A DNA stretch of 64,000 nucleotides from Methanosarcina sp. DH2 (GCF_020804225.1 NZ_WJBI01000018.1:8818-72817), one strand, 5' to 3'. Positions 27,763 through 38,448 are shown, counted from the first letter of the stretch. Numbers and translations: made by a program. The notes: generated from the letters alone by a model not told the origin.

Positions 27763-29619
27763 ATGTGTGGAATTGTCGGATATGCAGGGCGAAATGCTGC
27801 TGCACCGGTTCTTATAGAATCTCTTAAAAAACTTGAATATAGGGGATACGACTCTGCAGGGATTACGGTTCTTGGCAGTGGAATTGAGACTTACAAGGCA
27901 GTCGGGAAAATCATAAATCTAGAATCCGAAACCCCGAAAAACCTCGGAGGAACTGTAGGAATCGGACATACACGCTGGGCAACCCACGGTCGCCCAAGTA
28001 CGGAAAATGCCCACCCTCATAACTCGGGGGGGAATCCGGAAAAAATATCGATTGTACATAACGGGATTATTGAAAATTACATGGCATTAAAAGAGCGGCT
28101 TATTGGAGAAGGTTATGTATTCAAATCCGAAACCGATACCGAGGTAATTGCACATCTTCTGCACAAACACATCTATGGAAGGCCGGATGGAAAGGAAGCT
28201 CAATGCGAACTTCTTGCAGGGCTCAGAGAAGCCTTAAAAGAGATTGAAGGGTCCTATGCTCTTGCAATCCTCTCTGCTGACGAACCCGGAAAACTCGTAC
28301 TTGCCCGCAAAGACAGCCCTCTTGTTATAGGATTAGGGAGAGGGGAAAATTTTGCTGGATCTGATGTAACCGCTTTTCTGAACTACACAAGGGATGTTAT
28401 CTTCGTAAATGACTTTGAGACAGTGGTGCTTAGCCCTGTCGGTGTAGAGATATTTGACAGAGAAGGAAATCTCAGGGAAAAGAAGATAGAAAAGATAGAA
28501 TGGGATTTTGAAGCCGCAGAAAAAGCAGGTTATGAACATTTCATGCTGAAAGAGATTCATGAGCAGGTCAGCGCAATTCATGACACTCTGGTAGGCAAAG
28601 TCTCTGAGCTTGAAGGGGCCATACACTTAAATGAACTGAACCTCAGTGAGGATGAAATAAAGAAGCTTTCAAGGGTTCAGATTCTCGCCTGCGGAACCTC
28701 CTGGCATGCAGGTTTGCTTGGAAAATACCTTTTTGAACAGTTAGCAGGAATTCACTGCGACATTGACATCTGCTCGGAATACAGGTACAGAAACCCTGTT
28801 ATGAACGATGGAACCCTTGCAATTGCGATTACTCAATCAGGAGAAACCGCAGATACCCTTGCAGCCGTGCGGGAGATTATGTCTTACAACTGTCCTACTC
28901 TTGCAATTACAAACGTTGTGGGGAGCACCATTACAAGAGAAGCAAATAGTGTGCTTTATACACGGGCAGGCCCTGAAATAGGAGTTGCTGCTACAAAGAC
29001 TTTCAGCACTCAGCTCACCCTTCTGTATCTTCTCGCTGTAAAGTTTGCTCTTGTAAGAGGCAAGCTAAGCCCTGATTATGTAAAAAGTTTCATTACGGAA
29101 CTCCGGAAAGTCCCGGGAGAAATCCAGCAGATTCTCAACCAGAAGGAAGCGATAAAGGAATGTGCTGAGAACTTTGCCCGTTCAAATAGCTATTTCTTCC
29201 TTGGCAGGCACCTTAACTACCCTATAGCTCTCGAAGGAGCCCTGAAGCTCAAAGAGATCTCATACGTGCATGCCGAAGGCTTTGCTGCAGGAGAACTGAA
29301 ACACGGCCCAATTGCCCTGCTTGACGAAGGGACTCCTGTAGTTGCGATCGCTACAAGGGGGCAGACTTATGATAAAATGCTTAGCAATATAAAAGAAGTA
29401 AAAGCCAGGGATGCTTATGTAATAGCTGTTGCCGACAGTAAGGACACGGAAATAGGAAAATATGCAGACATTGTCCTCAGGGTTCCCCAGAGCAATGAAT
29501 TGCTGGCTCCTCTTCTGAGTGTTGTCGTGCTTCAGCTGCTTGCTTACTACACTGCTCTTGCCAGGGACTGCTCTATTGACAAACCCCGTAATCTTGCAAA
29601 GAGTGTTACTGTCGAATAA
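27763..29619 (+). CDS. glmS: Glutamine:fructose-6-phosphate aminotransferase
   Basis: The enzyme makes glucosamine-6-phosphate from fructose-6-phosphate and glutamine. The catalytic Cys2 of the glutamine amidotransferase domain follows the start Met (MCGIVGYAGRN). GHTRWATHG and the NHGII-like HNGIIENY motif bind glutamine. Two SIS sugar-isomerase domains follow (residues about 290-420 and 465-600), each with the typical serine/threonine loop (CGTSWHAG, QSGETADT). The length of 618 residues fits the family. An AAGGAGAT ribosome site precedes the start. Confidence 0.95.
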   Translation: MCGIVGYAGRNAAAPVLIESLKKLEYRGYDSAGITVLGSGIETYKAVGKIINLESETPKNLGGTVGIGHTRWATHGRPSTENAHPHNSGGNPEKISIVHNGIIENYMALKERLIGEGYVFKSETDTEVIAHLLHKHIYGRPDGKEAQCELLAGLREALKEIEGSYALAILSADEPGKLVLARKDSPLVIGLGRGENFAGSDVTAFLNYTRDVIFVNDFETVVLSPVGVEIFDREGNLREKKIEKIEWDFEAAEKAGYEHFMLKEIHEQVSAIHDTLVGKVSELEGAIHLNELNLSEDEIKKLSRVQILACGTSWHAGLLGKYLFEQLAGIHCDIDICSEYRYRNPVMNDGTLAIAITQSGETADTLAAVREIMSYNCPTLAITNVVGSTITREANSVLYTRAGPEIGVAATKTFSTQLTLLYLLAVKFALVRGKLSPDYVKSFITELRKVPGEIQQILNQKEAIKECAENFARSNSYFFLGRHLNYPIALEGALKLKEISYVHAEGFAAGELKHGPIALLDEGTPVVAIATRGQTYDKMLSNIKEVKARDAYVIAVADSKDTEIGKYADIVLRVPQSNELLAPLLSVVVLQLLAYYTALARDCSIDKPRNLAKSVTVE

Positions 29620-29641
29620 TGATAAGGTTGAGAACCTCAGA

Positions 29642-29657
29642 ATTTTAAGCTTAAAAT
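29642..29657. repeat. 16-base perfect palindrome between glmS and glmM
   Basis: ATTTTAAGCTTAAAAT is palindromic and is followed by a second AAGCTTAAAAT copy (29669-29679) and by AAACTTAAAA. It lies in the 148-base gap and could be a regulator site or a short stem-loop. Confidence 0.5.
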
Positions 29658-29767
29658 CTTAGATTTCAAGCTTAAAATTTCAGGATCTAAAACTTAAAAC
29701 CAGATTAATTAACCAGATATGGGCTTTCAGAACAGAAATGAACTTCATGAAATATGGAGTGGGATTT

Positions 29768-31072
29768 ATGAAACTCTTTGGATCTTCAGGAATTAGAGGC
29801 ATAGTAAATAAGGAAGTTACGCCCGAACTTGCGCTGCAGGTAGGGCTTGTGCTCGGAAGCCGGAAAAAAACTGCGGTCATCGGGAGGGACCCCAGAGTTT
29901 CGGCGCCTATGATAGAGCACGCTCTGGTTGCAGGGCTCACTGCAGCAGGCTGTAACGTTACGAAAGTGGGCATGGTAACTACCCCGACCCTGGCATATGC
30001 AGCTAGAGAATACGAGTGTGGAGTAATGGTTACAGCCTCACATAACCCTTCGGAGTATGTGGGGATAAAGCTGTGGAACCCTGACGGCATGGCTTTTGAC
30101 TCAGCCCAGCAGGAAGAGATTGAAGACGCTATCGAAAATGAAAATTTTTCACGGGTTACCTGGGACCTTATAGGGAAAATTGCTGAAGACGAAAATGCCA
30201 TTCGGGACCACATGGATATGATAGAGGGGCTTGTAGGAAGCTCCGGGCTGCGTGTGGTTCTCGACTGCGGATGCGGAGCAGGAAGTACAATTACCCCTTA
30301 CCTTCTGCAGGAACTCGGCTGCCAGGTAATAACCCTGAATGCCCAGCCTGACGGACATTTCCCGGCAAGAAACCCTGAGCCTAACGACCAGAACCTTTCC
30401 CTGCTCAAAAAAGCAGTTGTGGCGTTCGGAGCTGACCTTGGAATAGCCCATGACGGGGACGCAGACAGAATGATGGCAGTCGATGAAAGAGGCAGCTTCG
30501 TGTCAGGAGACGACCTGCTTGCAATATTCGGGCGTTTTGAGTGCGGAGATAAAAAAGGAGCCGTGGTCGTGCCTGTGGATACCTCCATGATGGTAGATGA
30601 CCATCTTGAAGGCTCGGAAATCATAAGGACAAGAGTTGGGGATGTCTACGTTGCAGAAGGCATAAAACAGTACGGCGCCATCTACGGTGGAGAACCTTCC
30701 GGAAGCTGGATTTTCCCGAAGATTTCCTACTGCCCTGACGGGATCTATGCAGCTGCGAAGCTTGTTGAGATTGTCAGGGAAAAAAAATTAAGCGAGCTCA
30801 GGGCAGAACTCCCTGTTTATGCCACAAAAAGGGGCGCCTTACCCTGTGCAAACGAAAAGAAAGCAGAGTTCATGGAAAGGGTAAAAAGAAGACTTGAACC
30901 CCTCGGAAAAGTTCTTGACATTGACGGGATCCGCGTGGAACTCGAAAACGGCTGGGTGCTTGTCCGCCCCTCGGGAACGGAAGCAAAGGTAAGGATTACG
31001 GCAGAAGCCCGGGAGAATGTGGATGGGATCTACGATATGGCAGAAAAAATAGTGAAGGAGGCGCTTAAATGA
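29768..31072 (+). CDS. glmM: Phosphoglucosamine mutase
   Basis: A 434-residue phosphohexomutase that converts glucosamine-6-phosphate to glucosamine-1-phosphate. The phosphoserine is Ser91 in the TASHNP motif, the metal loop is DGDADRM, the sugar loop is GGEPSG, and [11 protein letters not shown] lies near the end. The ATG at 29768 is chosen because GGAG precedes it and the protein then begins [11 protein letters not shown]. The upstream ATG at 29738 adds only ten unrelated residues. The end overlaps the next gene by four bases, showing coupling. Some family members also act on mannose or glucose phosphates. Confidence 0.92.
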   Translation: MKLFGSSGIRGIVNKEVTPELALQVGLVLGSRKKTAVIGRDPRVSAPMIEHALVAGLTAAGCNVTKVGMVTTPTLAYAAREYECGVMVTASHNPSEYVGIKLWNPDGMAFDSAQQEEIEDAIENENFSRVTWDLIGKIAEDENAIRDHMDMIEGLVGSSGLRVVLDCGCGAGSTITPYLLQELGCQVITLNAQPDGHFPARNPEPNDQNLSLLKKAVVAFGADLGIAHDGDADRMMAVDERGSFVSGDDLLAIFGRFECGDKKGAVVVPVDTSMMVDDHLEGSEIIRTRVGDVYVAEGIKQYGAIYGGEPSGSWIFPKISYCPDGIYAAAKLVEIVREKKLSELRAELPVYATKRGALPCANEKKAEFMERVKRRLEPLGKVLDIDGIRVELENGWVLVRPSGTEAKVRITAEARENVDGIYDMAEKIVKEALK

Positions 31073-32262
31073 AAGCAGTTGTCCTTGTTGCAGGCAAAGG
31101 CACAAGGATGGAGCCCCTCACCTCCGACTGCCCTAAAGTGATGCTTCAGGTTGCAAACAAACCGATACTTGAACATATCCTGAACTCAGCCGTAGAAGCG
31201 GGCATTGAAGGTTTTGTCTTTATTACGGGATACCTCGAAGAGCAAATAAAAGCCCATTTCGGGGACGGAAGCAAATGGGGAGTGAGCATAGAGTACGTGC
31301 AGCAGAAAGAGCAGTTAGGGACTGCAAATGCCATAGGTTATGCAAGAGGGCACGTTGAAGGGGCATTCCTGGTACTTAACGGAGACATGCTCATCGGGCA
31401 GGAGGACTTAAAAGCCCTGCTCTCAAGAAAAGAAGAAGCTGTTATCTGCGTAAAAGAGGTGGAAAACCCCTCAGACTTCGGGGTTCTTGAAACCGAGGAT
31501 AATAAAGTAATCAGGATAATTGAGAAGCCGAGAAACCCCCCTACCAACCTTGCAAATGCCGGAATCTATCTTTTCAGGGAGTCCATTTTTGACTTCATTG
31601 ACAAAACCCAGCCTTCCGTAAGAAAGGAACTTGAGATCACGGACTCTATTCAAATGCTGATCGATAGCGGAGCGCCTGCGGGATACAGCCCCCTTGCAGA
31701 CAGCTGGATTGACATAGGATATCCCTGGGATCTCCTGAAAGCAAACGAACACCTCTTAAAAGGTCTCAAGGGTAACTGCCAGGGTACAGTGGAGCCAAAT
31801 GCAACCATAAAAGGTGAAGTTTCAATCGGAAAGGGTACCCTCATCCGAAATGGTGCTTATATTGAAGGACCGGTGGTAATAGGGGAGAACTGTGATATAG
31901 GGCCCAACTGCTTTATCCGCCCTTCAACTGCAATAGGCAACCGTGTCAGGATAGGGAATGCAGTGGAGTTAAAAAATACAATTGTCATGGAAGGCACTCA
32001 TATAGGGCACCTGAGCTATGTAGGAGATAGCGTAATAGGGCGCCGCTGTAATTTCGGAGCCGGTACGAAAGTCGCAAATCTCCGCCATGACGGGAAAAAT
32101 ATAAAGGTAATGCTGAAAGGCAGGATTCTTGACTCCGGTAGAAGAAAACTCGGGGTAATTATGGGAGATGATGTGCACACAGGTATCAATACCAGTATAA
32201 ATATAGGTGTGGTGATGGGAAAAGGAAGAGCCACACTTCCCGGAGATGTGGTCAAGCATTGA
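31069..32262 (+). CDS. GlmU-like bifunctional nucleotidyltransferase/acetyltransferase, second copy
   Basis: A 397-residue paralog of the 26522 gene. It has the N-terminal [10 protein letters not shown] and NGDML motifs of a nucleotidyltransferase and C-terminal hexapeptide repeats. The initiation codon overlaps glmM (ATGA), so it is made with it. It is likely the main UDP-GlcNAc pyrophosphorylase/acetyltransferase of the pathway. The acetyltransferase function is inferred from family knowledge. A stem-loop follows the gene. Confidence 0.87.
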   Translation: MKAVVLVAGKGTRMEPLTSDCPKVMLQVANKPILEHILNSAVEAGIEGFVFITGYLEEQIKAHFGDGSKWGVSIEYVQQKEQLGTANAIGYARGHVEGAFLVLNGDMLIGQEDLKALLSRKEEAVICVKEVENPSDFGVLETEDNKVIRIIEKPRNPPTNLANAGIYLFRESIFDFIDKTQPSVRKELEITDSIQMLIDSGAPAGYSPLADSWIDIGYPWDLLKANEHLLKGLKGNCQGTVEPNATIKGEVSIGKGTLIRNGAYIEGPVVIGENCDIGPNCFIRPSTAIGNRVRIGNAVELKNTIVMEGTHIGHLSYVGDSVIGRRCNFGAGTKVANLRHDGKNIKVMLKGRILDSGRRKLGVIMGDDVHTGINTSINIGVVMGKGRATLPGDVVKH

Positions 32263-32295
32263 GAATCCGGATCAAAATGTGAAAAGAAGTCGGAA

Positions 32296-32325
32296 CCCTC
32301 CTTTTCCTTTATGGAGTAAGGAGGG
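32296..32325 (+). terminator. Stem-loop at the end of the UDP-GlcNAc block
   Basis: CCCTCCTT (32296-32303) pairs with AAGGAGGG (32318-32325). It lies 34 bases after the stop codon of the block. Confidence 0.55.
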
Positions 32326-32369
32326 AAATCTCCTGTATTATTATTCGGATTTATTATATTAACTGAATT

Positions 32370-32515
<146 letters not shown>

Positions 32516-32543
32516 TATTAGAACCCGTGGATTATTACCTGGA

Positions 32544-33074
32544 TTATGAATACAGCTGCTGTATACTCCAGAGCACGGTTTTTCGGAAGTAACCTTCGAT
32601 TTCCACATCTAAAGACCCCTCATTCATATTCTCTACAGCTTTCCTCAAAGGATAATCCGAATCAAGTATCTCTCTTATCGTATCTTCATCGGATTCAACG
32701 GTTATGGAAGGACCGAACTTCGAATTCGGGTCATTAGGAGTGTCATACCTGTAAAAGTCTTTTACTTCTCCACCGTTCATAAGTAAAGTTACATAGAGCA
32801 TTTCATTACTATTAAGCTCAATTCTTCCGGCAATTTCCTCACTTCCGACCAGTCTTTTAACAAGCGAGGGGACATTATCAATGTTATCATTATAAAGCGC
32901 CATCTGTGCGCTTAATTCGGAAAAAAGATCGTTCTCCGTACTGGAATTGACAGAAGTTGTAAAGGTGCTGGCTGCTGTAATATTACCCGCATTAGAAGCT
33001 GCACCTGTTATTGGGGCAAGCAAAAGCACAACTAAGAATAAACCCAGAATTCTATTTTTACTGTAAGAAGCCAT
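32544..33074 (-). CDS. Secreted protein, function unknown
   Basis: Reading from the ATG at 33074 gives a 176-residue product that begins MASYSKNRILGLFLVVLLL and so has a signal peptide, with cleavage plausible after ITGAAS. The mature part is Ser/Thr- and Asp/Glu-rich with N-x-T/S sites and a C-terminal region (DFYRYDTPNDPNSKFGPSIT and a WSIQQLYS tail) I cannot place. The ATG at 33113 would add 13 residues ahead of the signal peptide, which is less likely. It converges with the UDP-GlcNAc block over the TTTA repeat. Confidence 0.7.
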   Translation of the reverse strand: MASYSKNRILGLFLVVLLLAPITGAASNAGNITAASTFTTSVNSSTENDLFSELSAQMALYNDNIDNVPSLVKRLVGSEEIAGRIELNSNEMLYVTLLMNGGEVKDFYRYDTPNDPNSKFGPSITVESDEDTIREILDSDYPLRKAVENMNEGSLDVEIEGYFRKTVLWSIQQLYS

Positions 33075-33340
33075 AGTTGAAAATAAGAGTTGAGGATATA
33101 AAAAAGTTCTCAATATAAATTAAAGTTTCTAGGATATTAATAAAAGTAAAAAAATTAAATTTTCCAGGGACTAAAAATCCATGGCTTTCTTATATTCAAT
33201 AACTTTCCCGGCTTTCAGGGCTTTATTGAATTCTTGCTGGAGATCTATCGAAAGAAACAAAAAAGCGCAAAAAATAAGAAAAAAAGCAAAAATTAAAAAC
33301 TCACCGGGATAGGTTTTATCCAGCTATCCAGCGGCGAGAG

Positions 33341-33538
33341 TTAAAGTTTAAGAGAGGGTCTGAACACCTCAGTACAGTACCTGTCAAAGACCTGGTCTTC
33401 AACCTGCTCACAGATTTTCTTATAATCTTTCGACTTCGGGTCGTGCTTGCTCATAGTCTTTTTGACTTCAGCATTCATCTTATCAAGAGTTTTCTGGTCA
33501 AAACCTTCCGTATTCTCCATAGTAAACATATAAATCAT
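33341..33538 (-). CDS. Small charged protein, function unknown
   Basis: A 65-residue, Lys/Asp/Glu-rich helical protein (MENTEGFDQKTLDKMNAEVK, then KKTMSKHDPKSKDYKKICEQVEDQVFDRYC). It has two cysteines and no membrane segment. An in-frame ATG at 33520 would skip the first six residues and cannot be excluded. A TATA-like ATATATAAATATC lies upstream (about 33590, minus strand). Only length and composition support it. Confidence 0.55.
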   Translation of the reverse strand: MIYMFTMENTEGFDQKTLDKMNAEVKKTMSKHDPKSKDYKKICEQVEDQVFDRYCTEVFRPSLKL

Positions 33539-33559
33539 ACTCTAGAACTAACTTAGTTA

Positions 33560-34206
33560 GATGCTTAAGATTTTTTACGTTATTTAGATATTTATATATG
33601 TATATGGTATTACCAATAAATATGTTAATAGGTAACACGCTGGGTAATTAATTACCAGCTTTTAACTATTTTTGAAAATAGTTTTAATTTGATAATTAAA
33701 ATATTTATATTATTGACTTAATATATTAGCTTTCCCTTTTGATCGAATTTCATTCAATAAATGAGTGGACCTGAGGGATTTGCCAAAGAATTCGCCATGG
33801 ATGCCTCTTTACTCGAATAAAATATTTATCAAAGCTTGCATAAACGGTTATTCAAGCAAATTTTAAACAATAAGATCGTTATTCCTACTCCTATAAATAT
33901 TTTACATCCGGAAGAGATCTTACATCCTTGAGATGTTCTTCAGAAAATACATATCTGTACATTAAGTATCTGAATATATAATGGTTACCTGAAATTGAAT
34001 ATATAAGTTACCTCAAATCCATGTAATTTACTTACAGATAAACGACTGGAAATAATATCCAGAAAAAGTGATTTCAGGAAATTGGTTTTTTTCTACTGAG
34101 TCAGATAAGGCTTTCGCAATCGAATCTCAAGACTGGCTCATGGGTTAATTTTATTAGCTCTTCAGGTTACTATAGGGTATAGAAAAGTATTCGAGTTGAT
34201 AACAAA
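33560..34206. other. AT-rich region between divergent genes
   Basis: No gene is visible in 650 bases. It holds TATA-like tracts for both sides (near 33590 and 33980-34010) and no clear hairpin. Confidence 0.5.
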
Positions 34207-35325
34207 GTGCGACCGGTCTCACAAAGAGTGAACGCGAAAAAGACTCACGAGAGCAATACCGAGTTCGGGAAATCAACATCCGAACTTATCATCCTGAAGC
34301 CTGAAGGATATCCTCTAAGCGGCATGATGGAAGAATATCCTGTCATTGAAAACAGGGATGTTTTTGAATTCTATGCACGGGAACAGTGGAACGGATATGT
34401 TGCCCGCAAAGGAGATTATCTTTTTGACAGGAGAATGTTCCCTGACTTTGCATACCGCATTATAGATGTGGAACCTGCAGAATCCATAATAGGAAACTCA
34501 ACATCCATTATCGTAACCGAAGAAGAAAATGGAATTTCTTCCTCTGCAGAGATAAAAGGAGATGTTAGATTTGAAGATGTAATAGGGCAGGAACTTGCAA
34601 AACAGAAGTGCAGACTGATCGAACGCTTTCTGGAAGAGCCTGAGCGTTTCGGGAAATGGGCGCCAAGAAATATTCTGTTCTTCGGACCCTCAGGCACTGG
34701 AAAAACCATGCTTGCAAAAGCCCTTGCAAACAAGACCGACGTGCCAATCATTCCGGTCAAGGCTACCCAGCTAATAGGGGAATATGTAGGGGACGGAGCC
34801 CGTCAGATCCACCAGCTCTATGACAGGGCAGAAGAGATGTCACCCTGTATAATCTTCATTGACGAACTTGATGCCATAGCTCTCGACAGGAGATTTCAGG
34901 AGCTAAGAGGAGATGTAAGTGAAATCGTAAATGCTCTTCTAACAGAAATGGACGGGATAGTTGAACGTGACGGAGTCTGTACCATCTGCTCGACAAACCG
35001 TATCAATTCCCTGGACTCTGCTGTAAGAAGCAGGTTCGAAGAGGAGATTGAATTTGTCCTTCCTGGAGAAGAAGAAATTGTTCATATACTGAGATCAAAC
35101 GTGAAGACCTTCCCTCTGCAGGTAGAAGAATGTGACTTTGAGGCACTTGCGAAGAAGGCTAAAGGGCTTTCAGGCAGGGATATTGTCGAAAAAATCCTTA
35201 AAACCGCCCTGCATCAGGCAATTATTGAAGACAGAGAAACCGTCGCTGTCAAAGACTTTGAAAAAGCCCTTGCAAAATTGGGCAGGAAAGATTTCACTCC
35301 GGACCCAACCCATCTATATGTATAA
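34207..35325 (+). CDS. Single-domain AAA ATPase of the proteasome-regulator/CDC48 clade
   Basis: A 372-residue ATPase. The AAA domain (about 121-360) has Walker A GPSGTGKT (160-167), Walker B IIFIDELDA (DE at 219-220), sensor/arginine-finger region NRINSLDSAVRSRFEEE and the C-terminal helical lid. The 110 residues before it are a small beta-rich domain that replaces the long N-terminal region of PAN or CDC48 and could bind a substrate or adaptor. Function is not known from sequence, but protein unfolding or remodelling is the family role. The start is a GTG without a clear ribosome site, and the true start may lie later, for example at Met40. It stands alone. Confidence 0.85.
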   Translation: MRPVSQRVNAKKTHESNTEFGKSTSELIILKPEGYPLSGMMEEYPVIENRDVFEFYAREQWNGYVARKGDYLFDRRMFPDFAYRIIDVEPAESIIGNSTSIIVTEEENGISSSAEIKGDVRFEDVIGQELAKQKCRLIERFLEEPERFGKWAPRNILFFGPSGTGKTMLAKALANKTDVPIIPVKATQLIGEYVGDGARQIHQLYDRAEEMSPCIIFIDELDAIALDRRFQELRGDVSEIVNALLTEMDGIVERDGVCTICSTNRINSLDSAVRSRFEEEIEFVLPGEEEIVHILRSNVKTFPLQVEECDFEALAKKAKGLSGRDIVEKILKTALHQAIIEDRETVAVKDFEKALAKLGRKDFTPDPTHLYV

Positions 35326-35716
35326 ACCGAAAGAGAAAGTGCCTTTTATCCCTTTCCTTGAGATATTTGCAGCACCTCTCTTATGCATCATTTCGTTAAT
35401 GCAATACAGTTAATTCAATATTCATTGATGCGGTATTCGTTAATGAGATGCTTTATTTTCGACTGCTTTTGCAATTTTTCCCCATATAGATTAATTTTTC
35501 TGTCTAAGGAAACTTTTTTCCAGATTCTTACCATTTATATGAAGAATTTAAAAATTTGATAGGAGGGCTTCCTGTTAAGAGAATTTTTCCGTTAAAGAGG
35601 GTTCCCTGTTAAAGCCTCTGGGATAGTTTTATGTATAGAAATCATTATTCTTTATCAGAAGTCATATTTAAACAAGGTCTTAACCAGACCTGAAACAAGA
35701 TTTAAAAGGGATTCTC
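35326..35716. other. 390-base region without a gene
   Basis: No gene visible. A CATATTTAAACAAG TATA-like site near 35664 may serve the small gene that follows. Confidence 0.45.
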
Positions 35717-35977
35717 ATGAATGAAATACGTGAAGTCGACCGCTTTGAATGCAGCATTATAAACGTAATCCAGAACCTGGCCTGGAAAGGTGTGACAGTT
35801 GAGGAAAAAGACACCAAGGGGAGGGTATACTTCGGAAGAGTTAACGGTGAAATTGAAATCAACCCTGGAGATACTTTCTATTTAGGTATCAAGCAAATAT
35901 ATGAAATAGAAGACAAGACCATGAGGGTTACACTCTACGACGCTAAAAACAAAGCACTGGACTGGACACTTGTCTGA
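35717..35977 (+). CDS. Small protein, function unknown
   Basis: An 86-residue protein with alternating strands and charged residues (ECSIINVIQNLAWKGVTVEE, then KGRVYFGRVNGEIEINPGDTFYLGIKQIYEIEDKTMRVTLYD). The pattern suggests a small beta-barrel. I recognise no family. An AAGGGA site precedes the ATG. The gene stands alone. Confidence 0.7.
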   Translation: MNEIREVDRFECSIINVIQNLAWKGVTVEEKDTKGRVYFGRVNGEIEINPGDTFYLGIKQIYEIEDKTMRVTLYDAKNKALDWTLV

Positions 35978-36126
35978 ACAACCCGATTATACTGGATAAG
36001 GATTCTTTCTGCAGGTTTGTTTCCTGTAAAGAAGTTTAATCTAATTTTTAAACCTTGCTTTTAAGGGAAACTTCAAACCTTCCGCAAAAAGGCCTATCCG
36101 GCATCTGAAGGCTCAATCAAGTATGT

Positions 36127-37044
36127 TCAATCAGGTCTGTATGGTACTTCAAGTTCCATCAGGTCTTCAGCTACAACAACATTTTCAAAAACTTTTTTTG
36201 AATCTTTCAGAACAGGATCCGCATCATCGGTATAACGTGAACTTATGTGGGTAAGGACCAGTTTCCTGACTCCGGCTTCTTTTGCAAGAGCTGCAACCTC
36301 TCCGGCTGTCGAATGCATGGACTCCTCCGCCCAGTCTGCCATCTCATCGGCGAAGCTGCCGTCGTGGATTAAGAGATCAGCATCCCTGCTGGCTTCAAGA
36401 ACTGCTTCACAGGGCCTGGTATCCCCGGTGTATACAATTGTCCTTCCGGGTCTCGGAATTCCCATAACTTCCTCGGGTTTTACGATCTTTCCGTTCACTT
36501 CCACAGGATTACCCCTCTGCAGTTTCGCAAAAAGGGGGCCTGGAGGAACTCCAAGCCCGACTGCCTTTTCCCTGTTAAAACGTCCGGGGCGAGGATTTTC
36601 AATAAGGGCATAGCCAAGGCTCGGAATGCTGTGTTCGGTCTTCAGTGCCCGGACCACATAACCTTCCCCTTCCACGATGTCGTCAGGTCTCAGTTCGACA
36701 CCCCGGATTTCGTATTTAAGATTGCAATAGCCAAGGATCTTAAAAAACTCAGTAAACTCTCTTGTCCCTTCGGGACCGTAAATTGTCAATGGCTCACTCC
36801 TGCCAAGGAAAGACATAGTTTGAATAAGGCCGGGAATTCCAAGGAAGTGGTCAGCATGGAAATGGCTGATGAAAATAGAAGATAGGCTCATCATGCCTGT
36901 CTTTGCCCTCATCATTTGCTGCTGGGTGCCTTCTCCACAGTCAAATAGGATAAGCTCCCCTTCTCTATTGACCATTACTGCTGACGGATTTCTGTTACGG
37001 GTCGGGAGGGACCCTCCAGTGCCTAGAAAAGTTATGCGAAGCAT
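36127..37044 (-). CDS. rnz: Ribonuclease Z (tRNA 3' processing endonuclease)
   Basis: A 305-residue metallo-beta-lactamase-fold enzyme that removes 3' trailers from tRNA precursors. The zinc motif HFHADH lies at 61-66. Further ligands are in the HSIPSLGY segment, GDTRPC and LTHISSRYT. The phosphodiesterase flexible arm is GSLPTRNRNPSA-like at the N-terminus. The length is as expected for the short archaeal form. Confidence 0.92.
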   Translation of the reverse strand: MLRITFLGTGGSLPTRNRNPSAVMVNREGELILFDCGEGTQQQMMRAKTGMMSLSSIFISHFHADHFLGIPGLIQTMSFLGRSEPLTIYGPEGTREFTEFFKILGYCNLKYEIRGVELRPDDIVEGEGYVVRALKTEHSIPSLGYALIENPRPGRFNREKAVGLGVPPGPLFAKLQRGNPVEVNGKIVKPEEVMGIPRPGRTIVYTGDTRPCEAVLEASRDADLLIHDGSFADEMADWAEESMHSTAGEVAALAKEAGVRKLVLTHISSRYTDDADPVLKDSKKVFENVVVAEDLMELEVPYRPD

Positions 37045-37173
37045 GATTTACTCACTAATTATGATGAAATATTAACTGGGAAAATGAAATTATCAGTTAC
37101 AATAAACCATTAATTCTATCAGAGGTAATTAAATCGGAGGTATTTATTAATTACCAGTCGCTCTATACTCTTT

Positions 37174-37291
37174 GATTACATTCCCTATTACAGTCCCTAT
37201 TACAGTCTCTATTACATTCCCTATTGCACTCTCTATTACACCCCATCATACTCTCTATTACACTCCCTATTGCACTCTCTATTACATTCCC
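37174..37291. repeat. 12-base tandem repeat in the leader upstream of SUMT
   Basis: About nine imperfect copies of CTATTACANTCC run head to tail (CCCTATTACAGT, CTCTATTACATT and similar). They lie 360 bases before the SUMT start. No gene is visible in 37045-37653. A TATA-like TAATATATAAAAG lies at about 37371. Confidence 0.85.
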
Positions 37292-37653
37292 TTTTTCAAG
37301 AATCAAGCCATAAACAAACGTGTAACGTACAAAATAGGCATAAGAGATATAAAATAAGCATGAGAATTAATATATAAAAGTTACGCAATAAAATTGTATA
37401 AAGATAGTACATTATTTATTATAAAAGCTCTTTAAACTCTACAGATTTACATTTCTATCAAACCTCTCCTTCTTAGAAGATGGATTTCCCCTTCAGAAGA
37501 AACTATCCTGTTATGGAATTTCTCCATTCAGGTATCAGCTCATCTATCAGGATGTGAAGGAAAGGGACTGAAGGATAAAGAGAACTATTTAAGATAAGTT
37601 AGAGAGAATTATTTATCAACAATTGTAAAGGAAAAAAAAGGAACCGTCGTCAC

Positions 37654-38421
37654 ATGTCAGGAAATTACGGAAAAGTTTATCTTGTGGGTTCTGGTCCAGG
37701 CGATCCTGAGCTCCTTACCCTGAAAGCCCGCCGGCTGATTGACAGTGCTGAAGTCGTGATTTACGATCAGCTTCCGGGAAAAGTAATTCTGGACTCAATG
37801 CCGGAAACTGCAGAGAAGATCGATGTGGGGAAGTACGCGGGCAACCACACAATGACCCAGTCCGAAATCAACGAAGTGCTTGTGCAGAAAGCAAAGGAAG
37901 GAAAGATGGTAGTCCGGCTGAAAGGAGGGGATCCATATGTATTCGGAAGAGGAGGAGAAGAAGCCGAGGTGCTTGTAGCAGAAGGTATTGAATTCGAAGT
38001 CGTGCCCGGGATCACCGCGGCAATTGCAGTGCCTGCATATGCCGGAATTCCTGTAACCCACAGGGAAAGCACGTCGATGGTCACCTTTATAACAGGACAC
38101 GAGGACCCCACAAAGGAGGAGAGCGGACTGGACTGGGAGACCCTGGCAAAGTTTAACGGAACCATTGTAATTTTTATGGGCGTTAAAATGCTCGGGCGAA
38201 ATACCGAAGAGCTCATGAAGTATGGCAAAGACCCAAAAACCCCAGTTGCAGTCATAGAGAAAGGTACTCGGCCTGACCAGCGGGTAACCGTGGGAACCCT
38301 TGAAAACATCGCTGACCTGGCAGAAGAACGAAAAGTAAAAGCCCCTGCCATTACGGTTGTAGGAGATGTAGTCCGGCTGCACGATATCCTCGGAGAACAG
38401 CTGACTGGAGTGGAGTTTTAA
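37654..38421 (+). CDS. cobA: Uroporphyrinogen-III C-methyltransferase (SUMT)
   Basis: A 255-residue SAM-dependent methylase that makes precorrin-2 from uroporphyrinogen III. Family motifs in order: GSGPGDPELLTLKA near the start, VVRLKGGDPYVFGRGGEEAE, PGITAAIAVPAYAGIPVTHR and TIVIFMGV. Precorrin-2 is the branch to siroheme, cobalamin, F430 and, in methanogens, heme. It is followed 27 bases later by a uroporphyrinogen-III synthase, so the two form an operon. Confidence 0.93.
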   Translation: MSGNYGKVYLVGSGPGDPELLTLKARRLIDSAEVVIYDQLPGKVILDSMPETAEKIDVGKYAGNHTMTQSEINEVLVQKAKEGKMVVRLKGGDPYVFGRGGEEAEVLVAEGIEFEVVPGITAAIAVPAYAGIPVTHRESTSMVTFITGHEDPTKEESGLDWETLAKFNGTIVIFMGVKMLGRNTEELMKYGKDPKTPVAVIEKGTRPDQRVTVGTLENIADLAEERKVKAPAITVVGDVVRLHDILGEQLTGVEF

Positions 38422-38448
38422 CCCGCTGAAAGGACAGGAGAAAGGAAT

